64,000 nucleotides of DNA from Arachis hypogaea (Eukaryota > Streptophyta > Magnoliopsida > Fabales > Fabaceae), in contig NC_092048.1 of the NCBI RefSeq assembly GCF_003086295.3, forward strand, positions 88,082,626 through 88,146,625, in the 5' to 3' direction. The translations under genes and the position numbers were made by a program. Shown here in pieces: positions 41,639 through 50,520 of the stretch (position 1 is the first letter of the stretch; every line of letters begins with the position of its first letter). The notes under the pieces are model-generated. The model saw only the letters and a list, made by a program, of their open reading frames with translations, was not told where the DNA came from and searched no databases.

Positions 41639-43966
41639 TCACAGATGTGCAGAGCTTTGTTGAGACTCTCTAACACCAAACTTAGAGTTTGGATATGGGA
41701 GTTCAACACCAAACTTAGAGTTTGGTTGTGGCCTCCCAACACCAAACTTAGAGTTTGACTGTGGGGGCTCTGGTTGACTCTGTTTTGAGAGAAGCTTTTC
41801 ATGCTTCCTCTCCATGGTTGCAGAGGGAGATCCTTGAGTTTTAAACACAAGGGAGTCCTCATTCCATTGAAGGACTAGTTCACCTCTGTCAACATCAATC
41901 ACAGCTCTTGCTGTGGCCAGGAAAGGTCTTCCTAGGATGATGGATTCATCCTCTCCCTTTCCAGTATCCAGGACTATGAAATCAGCAGGGATGTAAAGGC
42001 CTTCAACCTTTACTAACACGTCCTCTACTTGTCCATAAGCCTGTTTTCTTGAACTGTCTGCCATCTCTAATGAGATTTTAGCAGCTTGCACCCCATAGAT
42101 TCCCAGTTTCTCTATTACAGAGAGGGGCATGAGGTTTATTCCTGAACCAAGGTCACATAGAGCCTTAAAGATTATGGTGCCTACGGTACAGGGTATTATG
42201 AACTTTCCAGGATCCTGTCTCTTCTGAGGCAATGTCAGTTGATCCAGATCACTTAGTTCATTGATGAACAAGGGAGGTTCAACTTCCCAAGTATCAATGC
42301 CAAATAATTTGGCATTCAGCTTCATGATTGCACCAAGAAACTTGACAGTTTGCTCTTCAGTAACATCCTCATTCTCTTCAAAAGAGGAATACTCATCAGA
42401 GCTCATGAAGGGCATAAGGAGGTTCAATGGAATCTCTATGGTCTCTAGATGAGCCTCAGAGTCCTTTTGTTCCTCAGAGGGAAGCTCCTTATTGATCACT
42501 GGACGTCCCAGGAGGTCTTCCTCCTTGGGATTCACGTCCTCCACTCCCCTTCTAGGTTCGGCCATGGTGCTTATGTCAATGGCCTTGCACTCTCCTTTTG
42601 GGTTCTCTTCTGTATTGCTTGGGAGAGTACTGGGAGGGATTTCAGTGATCCTTTTACTCAGCTGGCCCACTTGTGCTTCCAAATTTCTAATGGAAGATCT
42701 TGTTTCATTCATGAAACTTACAGTGGCCTTAGACAGATCAAAGACTAAGTTTGCCAGATTAGAAGTATTTTGTTCAGAGTTCTCTGTCTGTTGCTGAGTA
42801 GATGATGGAAAAGGCTTGCTGTTGCTAAACCTGTTTCTTCCACCTTTATTAAAGCCTTGTTGAGGCATTTGATCCTTCCATGAGAAATTTGGATGATTTC
42901 TCCATGGTGAGTTATAGGTGTTTCCATAAGGTTCACCTAAGTAATTCACCTCTGCTATTGCAGGGTTCTCAGGATCATAAGCTTCTTCTTCATGAGAAGC
43001 CTCTTGAGTACTGTTGGATGCAGCTTGCATTCCATGCAGACTCTGAGAGATCATATTGACTTGCTGAGTCAATATTTTATTCTGAGCCAATATGGCATTC
43101 AGAGTATCAACTTCAAGAACTCCCTTCTTCATAGGCGTCCCATTACTCACAGGATTCCTTTCAGAAGTGTACATGAACTGGTTATTAGCAACCATGTCAA
43201 TGAGTTCTTGAGCTTCTGCAGGCGTTTTCTTTAGGTGAATGGATCCACCTGCAGAAGTGTCCAGTGACATCTTTGATAGCTCAGATAAACCATCATAGAA
43301 TATATCTAGGATGGTCCATTCTGAAAGCATGTCAGAAGGACACTTTTTGGTCAACTGTTTGTATCTTTCCCAAGCTTCATAGAGGGATTCACCTTCTTTC
43401 TGTCTGAAGGTTTGAACATCAGCTCTAAGCTTGCTCAGCTTTTGAGGAGGAAAGTACTTGGCTAAGAAAGCCGTGACCAGCTTATCCCAAGAGTTCAGGC
43501 TGTCTTTGGGTTGAGAATCCAACCATACTCTAGCTCTGTCTCTTACAGCAAAAGGGAAAAGCATGAGCCTGTAGACTTCAGGATCTACTCCATTAGTCTT
43601 AACAGTATCACATATCTGCAAGAATTCAGTTAAGAACTGAAAAGGATCTTCAGATGGAAGTCCATGAAACTTGCAGTTCTGCTGCATCAGAGAAACTAAT
43701 TGAGGTTTCAGCTCAAAGTTGTTTGCTCCAATGGCAGGAATGGAGATGCTTCTTCCATGTAAATTGGAATTAGGTGCAGTAAAGTCACCAAGCATTCTCC
43801 TTGCATTATTATTATTTTCGGCTGCCATCTCCTCTTCCTGTTCGAAAATTTCTGAAAGATTATCTCTGGATTGTTGTATTTTAGCTTCTCTTAATTTTCT
43901 CTTCAGAGTCCTTTCAGGTTCTGGGTCTGCTTCAACAAGAATACTCTTGTCCTTGCTCCTGCTCAT
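41639..43966 (-). CDS. gag-pro: gag-pro polyprotein of element G, intact
   Basis: 775 codons from ATG 43966 to 41639. N-terminus MSRSKDKSILVEADPEPERT; capsid-like core with FELKPQLVSLMQQNCKFHG, QICDTVKTNGVDPEVYRLML, LNSWDKLVTAFLAKYFPP and CPSDMLSEW; a repeat-poor linker with NHPNFSWKDQ in place of a CCHC knuckle; a short coiled coil (IRNLEAQVGQLSKRI); an acidic stretch; and an aspartic protease with CDLGSGINLMPLSV (DLGS active site) and IILGRPFLATARAVIDV. The C-terminus has three NSKFGV/SKFGVG-type units encoded by the TAAGTTTGGTGT word. It ends without RT. It would supply particle protein and protease, with reverse transcription and integration coming from a partner element. The open frame contrasts with all other gags here. 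Confidence 0.93.
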   Translation of the reverse strand: MSRSKDKSILVEADPEPERTLKRKLREAKIQQSRDNLSEIFEQEEEMAAENNNNARRMLGDFTAPNSNLHGRSISIPAIGANNFELKPQLVSLMQQNCKFHGLPSEDPFQFLTEFLQICDTVKTNGVDPEVYRLMLFPFAVRDRARVWLDSQPKDSLNSWDKLVTAFLAKYFPPQKLSKLRADVQTFRQKEGESLYEAWERYKQLTKKCPSDMLSEWTILDIFYDGLSELSKMSLDTSAGGSIHLKKTPAEAQELIDMVANNQFMYTSERNPVSNGTPMKKGVLEVDTLNAILAQNKILTQQVNMISQSLHGMQAASNSTQEASHEEEAYDPENPAIAEVNYLGEPYGNTYNSPWRNHPNFSWKDQMPQQGFNKGGRNRFSNSKPFPSSTQQQTENSEQNTSNLANLVFDLSKATVSFMNETRSSIRNLEAQVGQLSKRITEIPPSTLPSNTEENPKGECKAIDISTMAEPRRGVEDVNPKEEDLLGRPVINKELPSEEQKDSEAHLETIEIPLNLLMPFMSSDEYSSFEENEDVTEEQTVKFLGAIMKLNAKLFGIDTWEVEPPLFINELSDLDQLTLPQKRQDPGKFIIPCTVGTIIFKALCDLGSGINLMPLSVIEKLGIYGVQAAKISLEMADSSRKQAYGQVEDVLVKVEGLYIPADFIVLDTGKGEDESIILGRPFLATARAVIDVDRGELVLQWNEDSLVFKTQGSPSATMERKHEKLLSKQSQPEPPQSNSKFGVGRPQPNSKFGVELPYPNSKFGVRESQQSSAHL

Positions 43967-45445
43967 ATGACAAAGAAGAGGGCACAGAAAAATAATAATA
44001 ATAATAATAATAATATGGATCCTTTATACCACAGTATAGGATCCCTTTGTGAGTGGAAGAAAAGGGGGAGACAAAGAATGTAATATAATGGAAGAAACAC
44101 AACTGTGAGGAGGGTTGAGATGTGAGATGAGATGTTAGTAGATGAATAAATAAATAGAATAAGATGAGAGAGAAGGAATTTTCGAAAATAATTTTTGAAA
44201 AAGAGTTAGTGATTTTTGAAAATAGTTTTTGAAAAATGTTAGTAATTTTCGAAAATTAAGATTTAAAAATTAAAATAATTAATAAATTAAAAAGAAATTT
44301 TGAAAAAGGGGGAAGATATTTTCGAAAATGAGAGAGAGAGAGTTAGTTAGGTAGTTTTGAAAAAGTTAAGAAACAAACAAAAAGTTAGTTAGTTAGTTGA
44401 AACTAATTTTGAAAAGATAAGAAGTTAGGAGGTTAGAAAAGATATTTTGAAATCAAATTTTTGAAAAAGGTAAGATAAGAAGATATTTTAGAAATTAGTT
44501 TTGAAAAAGATTTTATTTTTAAAATCTCAATTAATGACTTGATTCATAAGAAATCACAAGATATGATTCTAGAACTTAAAGTTTTGAATCTTTCTTAACA
44601 AGCAAGTAACAAACTTCAAATTTTTGAATCAAAACATTAATTGATTATGTTATTTTCGAAAATTTGATATAAAAAAAAAAAGATTTTTGAAAAATATTTT
44701 TAGAATTTTCGAAAATAACTAAGAAAAATGAAAAAGATTTGATTTTTGAAAAAGATTTTGAAAAAGATAAGATGTTCAAATTGAAAATTTGATTTGACTC
44801 ATAAGAAACAATTTGATTTTAAAAATTTTTGAAAAAGTCAATCCAAATTTTCGAATTTGATGAGAGAAAAAGGGAAAGATATTTTTTTGATTTTTGAATT
44901 TTTATGATGAGAGAGAAAAACAACAAAAAGACTCAATGCATGAAAATTTTGAATCAAAACAATGAATGCATGCATGAATGATATGAATGTCAAGATGAAC
45001 ACCAAGAACACTTTGAATGTCAAGATGAACATCAAGAACATATTTTTGAAAAATTTTTTATGCAAAGAAAACATGTAAGACACCAAACTTAGAAATCTTT
45101 CATGTTTAGACTCTAAGAAACGAAAAATGCACATGTAAAACAAGAAAAGACACAAAACATGAAAACATCAAGATCAAACAAGAAGACTTACCAAGAACAA
45201 CTTGAAGATCATGAAGAACACTATGAATGCATGAAATTTTTGAAAGATGCAAGATGCACATGCAAATGACACCAAACTTATGACATGACTCATGACTCAA
45301 ACAAGAAACACAAAAAATGTTTTTGATTTTTTATGATTTTCTTTTTTTTTTTTGTAAATTTTTTTTCGAAAATTATATGAAAAAGAAAAAATAAGGATTC
45401 CAAAATTTTTAACATGAATTCCAGGAATCTTGCCATGTTTAGTCT
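43967..45445 (-). other. Untranslated leader of element G, gag-proximal part
   Basis: About 1.5 kb. It holds an AAT microsatellite (43991-44014) just before the gag start, a long AT-rich block with many TTCGAAAA words, and two TAAGTTTGGTGT words (45080-45091, 45269-45280, minus sense). No ORF is supported. Confidence 0.75.
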
Positions 45446-45668
45446 AAAGCTTCAGTCCAGGAATTAGACATGGCTCACTAGCTAGCCAAGCTTTCAATGA
45501 AAGCTCCGGTCTAAAACACTAGACATGGCCAATGGCCAGCCAAGCTTTAGCATGTAACATAAGAGAATATACTGCTCATTACTTATCGAAGTAACTTGCC
45601 TCTATGCTGATGGTTTGGAAGCCTCAGTCCAAAAGAATTTAGACATGGCTTTACAGCCAGCCAGGCTT
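45446..45668 (-). repeat. Three two-stem hairpin repeats in leader of G
   Basis: Three related units of about 49 bp, each an outer inverted repeat around an inner one. Unit 1 is 45446-45494 (AAAGCTT/AAGCTTT outside, TGGCT/AGCCA inside). Unit 2 is 45500-45548 (AAAGCT/AGCTTT; GGCC/GGCC). Unit 3 is 45619-45668 (AAGCCT/AGGCTT; GGCT/AGCC with a GTAA loop in RNA sense). J has two equivalents. Confidence 0.75.
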
Positions 45669-45885
45669 CACATGCTTCATGAAACACTAGAATTCATTCT
45701 TAAAAATTTTGAAGTCATAGAATAATTTATTTTTGAAACCATTATTTTTATTATTAAATATTTTTTTTTCGAAAACAGATGAGAAAATTTTGAAATATTT
45801 TTGAAAAATTTTTGAAAGGAAAACAAAAAGAAAATTACCTAATCTGAGCAACAAGATGAACCGTCAGTTGTCCAAACTCGAACAA

Positions 45886-45997
45886 TCCCCGGCAACGGCG
45901 CCAAAAACTTGGTGTTGTTGCCGGATCCAAACTTGGCACTGATGTTACCGGACCAAAAGCTTGCCGAAAACTCAAACAATCCCCGGCAACGGCGCCA
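45886..45997 (-). other. Tandem primer-binding sites of element G
   Basis: Two perfect tRNA-Asp sites (TGGCGCCGTTGCCGGGGA) lie at 45980-45997, next to the LTR, and at 45886-45903, 94 bp downstream in transcription sense, each preceded by an ACCAAGTTTT-type context. The proximal one is the expected functional PBS. Confidence 0.9.
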
Positions 45998-46003
45998 AAA
46001 ACT

Positions 46004-47676
46004 TGGTACGCGGAATCGTGATTACACTTTAATCATGAAAAATTCATCGCTCTTTCTTTCCCTGGTAATGGCGCCAAAAACATGATGCCAAAACCACGGT
46101 TCACAACTCCGTGTAACTGACCAGCAAGTGCACTGGGTCGTCCAACTAATACCTTACGTGAGTAAGGGTCGAATCCCACGGAGATTGTTGGTATGAAGCA
46201 AGCTATGGTCACCTTGCAAATCTCAGTCAGGCAGATATAACTTGATAATAGTGTTTTCGAATAATAATTAATAGAATAGGGATAGAAATACTTATGTAAT
46301 TCATTGGTGAGAATTTCAGATAAGCGAATGGAGATGCTTTCATTCCTCTGAACCTCTGCTTTCCTGCTATCTTCATCCAATCAATCTTACTCCTTTCCAT
46401 GGCTGGCTTTATGCAAGGGCATCACCGTTGTCAGTGGCTACATCCCCTCCTCTCAGTGAAAAATATGCTCACATGCTCTGTCACAGCACGGCTAATCATC
46501 TGTCGGTTCTCGATCATGCTGGAATAGGATTCACCCTCCTTTTGCGTCTGTCACTAACGCCCAGCACTCGCGAGTTTGAAGCTCGTCACAGTCATTCAAT
46601 CACTGAATCCTACTCGGAATACCACAGACAAGGTTTAGACTTTCCGGATTCTCTTGAATGCCGCCATCATTCTAGCTTACGCCACGAAGATTCTGATTAA
46701 GAGATCTAAGAGATATTCATTCTAGCTTATTTCATGTAGAACGGAAGTGTTTGTCAGGCACATGTTCATAGGGGAGAATGGTGATGAGCGTCACACATAA
46801 TCATCACCTTCATCACGTTCTTGGGTGCGAATGGATATCTTAGAAGCGAAATAAGATGAATTGAATAGAAAACAGAAGTACTTTGCATTAATCTTTGAGG
46901 AACAGCAGAGCTCCACACCTTAATCTATGGAGTGTAGAAACTCTACCGTATGAAAATACATAAGTGAAGGTCCAGGCATGGCTGAGATGGCCAGAGCCCA
47001 AAACGTGATCACAGGATCCAAAATAATCCACAGATCCCAAGACTGTCAAAAAGACTAGTAAAAGGTCCTATTTATAATAAAATAGCTACTAGGGTTTACA
47101 TGAGTAAGTAATTGATGCATAAATCCACTTTCGGGGCCCACTTGGTGTGTGTTTGGGCTGAGCTTGAGTGTTGCACGTGTAGAGGTCTTTCTTGGAGTTG
47201 AACGCCAGCTTTTGTGCCAGTTTGGGCGTTCAACTCTTGTTTTGGCTCCTTTTCTGGCGCTGGACGCCAGATTTGGGTAGAAAGCTGGCGTTGAACGCCA
47301 GTTTACATCATCTATTCTTGGCCAAAGTATGGACTATTATATATTTCTGGAAAGCCCTGGATGTCTACTTTCCAACGCAATTGGAAGCGCGCCATTTCGA
47401 GTTCTGTAGCTCCAGAAAATCCACTTTGAGTACAGGGAGGTCAGAATCCAACAGCATCAGCAGTCCTTTTTCAACCTCTGAATCTGATTTCTGCTCAAGT
47501 CCCTCAATTTCAGCCAGAAAATACCTGAAATCACAGAAAAATACACAAACTCATAGTAAAGTCCAGAAATGTGAATTTAACATAAAAACTAATGAAAACA
47601 TCCCTAAAAGTAACTAGATCCTACTAAAAACATACTAAAAACAATGTCAAAAAGCGTATAAATTATCCGCTCATCA
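46004..47676 (-). repeat. 5' LTR of element G
   Basis: 1673 bp, same length as the 3' LTR, with about 29 substitutions by eye. A relic PBS lies at 46059-46076, 55 bp inside the 3' end. Confidence 0.92.
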
Positions 47677-47681
47677 TGTGC

Positions 47682-50520
47682 GTACGCACAAGTGCTGTTT
47701 TGGGCAAAATTTTGTTTGTGATTTTCCTTAAGCCCTAACGCACTTCCACCCCCTCCATCCCTCCCCTACCTTTCATTTTCCATCTTTTTCTACTTGTTTT
47801 ACTTAGTTTTCTTTGCATTTGATTTTTCATCTTAGTAATTAAATAAGTTGCAAGTGTTTTCCTGTTGATTGATTGGGTTGCTTGTTGATTGAATTTCATC
47901 AATGCACTTGTTCTTTGCCTTAAATTACTAGCACCTAATTGGATTTGCACATCTACCTTTTTGTTGCATATTAGGTGAAAACTTTTATGAGTGCACATGG
48001 AATTTAGTGAATTGAATTGAATTGCTTGTTCACCATAGTTTTAAAGTCAATATAATCACATTACAAGGTCCTTGTTTCTTGTTAATGCTTTGCATTTTTT
48101 TGAGTTGGCTTAACTTGATTCTATCAAGTTTGTCACCTTTTTGTAACAAACACCTTAACCATGTGATTATTTGATTTTTCCTAAGGATGAATAAGTAATT
48201 TTCTTTTCATCATTACATTGGTTATTATTTGTTGTGCTAATTTATATCAATTTTTCTCTTTCACTTGCACAACTTCAAAATCTAATAATTCCTCCATTCA
48301 ATTCACTCTTGTTGTAGTTGCCTAAGTTTGCATGTGCTTAAATGTTTCTCATCCATTACTTGCATCTTAGGCCATTTAATTGAGGAACTCATTCTTACTT
48401 TTTGATTATGTGGATGCCATTTTAACCGGTCGTTGTGTGTATTATAACCGCGCACATAATTGGAATACACACATGGCTCATCTTTCTATCATACCACACC
48501 ACTATGCAAAATTCCTCAATTAGATGCTTATTTACTCCTTCCTTTACCTTTTTTGTGCTACTTGCCCTATGATTCTTAATTATACTTTATTCATTCTTTT
48601 TTAGGATGAGACATAAAGGCAAGGAGCCGGGTGAGGAGGAGGAAACCGAGGATGGAGATGCCGAGAATACATTGGACTTGGCGGTTTTCACACAACCCAA
48701 GCCCCAGAATCCGCCAACCGAAGGTGGAGGAACTTAGAGACATTCTCTCCGGATCGTGTTCGTGCACGGAGGACCGTGCAATGCTTAAGTGTGGGGGAGG
48801 ATTCGTCATTTTGGGGTGTAAATTCTCTTTTCCGAATACTTTACACTTTATCTTTGTTTCTTTTTATTATGTCTCTTGTAGATATTTAGAGTATCTTTGA
48901 CTGCTACATTCCATTTTCTTCTAGTATATATATCTTAGCTTATGCATAGTTTATTTCTAGCTATTGAATGTTGCATTTTTACATCTTTTTCTTAGTATAT
49001 ATTTCATAGATAGAAGTTGTGATTGGATGATATGAATAGTATAATGCCTAGTTCAATTTTGTCCTAATTGTTCATGTTAGTTTTTCTTTGCGATGTTGAA
49101 AATTAGGAATAGAACTAGGAAACTCTTGAAATTGCATCCATCACATCATACATACATATAGAAAATAATTTTGGTAAAAAACAACAAAGATTTCCAAGAA
49201 TTTTATTTTTTGGGCTTTCTATTGAATTGATTTAGAAAATTGTTTTTAAACTTGCTTGAATGAAATTTTGTGGAACATAGAAGAGAGATAGAACAAAATA
49301 CCTTGTGAATTTTTGGGCTTATATTGAGTGGTTACAATTTTTAACCACTATTTTTGTTCATTGTGTGCCATGCTCTTTCTATGATTGCGATCTTAGATTT
49401 GCTTGATTCTTTATTTTTAATGATTGATGTTTAAATGCATTGAGTATGATTGAAGCCGTTTTGGAATTAAGCTTACTTACCCATATAGCCATACCCTTAC
49501 ATCTACCATTGTTAGCCAATCTTGAGCTTTTTAATCCCTTTTGTTTGTAACCACATCAAAACTCTAAGCGTAAAACCATGAAATGACCTTGAATTGTATC
49601 TTTGATTAATTTAGGTTAAGATGTGTGTGTTATTTAAGTGCGGGAGAATCTTTGGGAAGCATTGGTAGAGACAAATTTTGTTTTGGGTACTTATTGAAAA
49701 ATTTGGAAAATGGGTGCACATTCATGTGTCAATTTGCTTTAACCATATGCATTTGTCACAGAAAAAAAAGAAAAAAAGAAAAAAAAGTAGAAAATAAATA
49801 TAATATAGCAAAAAGGGGACAAAGGTTTCCCCAAAAGAAAAAAAATGAATAAGAAATGCATATGTGTTTTGAATGGAAACTAAGGCATGAATGTGTGTGA
49901 AAAGAAGTAATGGGTGGCTAGAATGAATTTTTGTGGGTTGATTGATATAGGTTGAGTTGGATACTTAAGCTAATCAAAGATTCAATCTTTTAGTCTACTT
50001 AGCCATATATTCATCTCACCCTTACCCCAACCCCATTACAACCTTCTAAAGACCTCATGATACTTGCATACATGCATCAAATACTTGTTGATTGTTAGAT
50101 GAAAAGAAAATCCTTGAAAGTATGATTAGAGGAGATTTGAGTGATTAAACCCTAAATATCGAGTGATGATAGTGTATACACACCTAGTGAGGATTCGATC
50201 ACTCAATTCTATATTTCCACCCTTCTCATCATGCATTCTTGCAAGTTCCTTCATTTTGATGAGTGAGTCAATTCTTTAGATTTTGATTGCATTGAACCAC
50301 TTCTTTGCTTAGCCCTATATGTCTATACTCTTACTTGGAAATTTGATTGTTTGTTTTCACAAAATCAATAGGCATTATAGATAGATATATATATATATAT
50401 AGTATATAGCATAGTTGCATGCTTGTAAGTAGTTGCATTGAATAATTTGCTTGCCCATTTATCCTTCTCCTTTGTATGTGTTTAGCATGAGGACATGCTA
50501 TTGTTTAAGTGTGGGAGAAT
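47682..50520 (+). other. 3' internal region of element F
   Basis: About 2.8 kb, AT-rich, between G and the 3' LTR of F. It has one short ORF (48606-48737) and otherwise no coding signal. It holds three PPT-like words: TTAAGTGTGGGGGAGGATT at 48785, TTTAAGTGCGGGAGAATC at 49633 and TTTAAGTGTGGGAGAAT at 50504-50520, the last directly at the LTR. There is an AT dinucleotide run near 50386-50402. Confidence 0.7.
48606..48737 (+). CDS. Short acidic ORF in element F (hypothetical)
   Basis: A 43-codon ORF starting MRHKGKEPGEEEETEDGD, very acidic then Pro-rich, ending at TAG 48737. It lies just upstream of the first internal PPT-like word. It could be the stub of F's third ORF. I do not recognise it, and it may be non-coding. 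Confidence 0.3.
   Translation: MRHKGKEPGEEEETEDGDAENTLDLAVFTQPKPQNPPTEGGGT

Larger units (their letters stand above)
36732..47676 (-). mobile_element. Element G: complete non-autonomous Athila-like element
   Basis: A complete minus-strand element with two 1673-bp LTRs, perfect 5-bp target duplications TGTGC (36727-36731 and 47677-47681), PBS, intact gag-pro, hairpin, palindrome array, intact ORF3 and PPT-like end. It lacks RT, RNase H and integrase. By eye I count about 29 LTR mismatches (about 1.7 percent), implying insertion roughly a million years ago or less under usual plant rates. It is inserted in the palindrome array of F. Confidence 0.93.

Noticed and set aside
47192..47617. 141-codon ORF in the 5' LTR of G
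   Set aside because: Antisense to the LTR of G. The sense-strand frame in the same region is the one conserved between families, so this is a shadow.
50386..50402. AT dinucleotide run as a TATA promoter
   Set aside because: A simple AT repeat in a non-coding part of F, with no gene or LTR start at a suitable distance.
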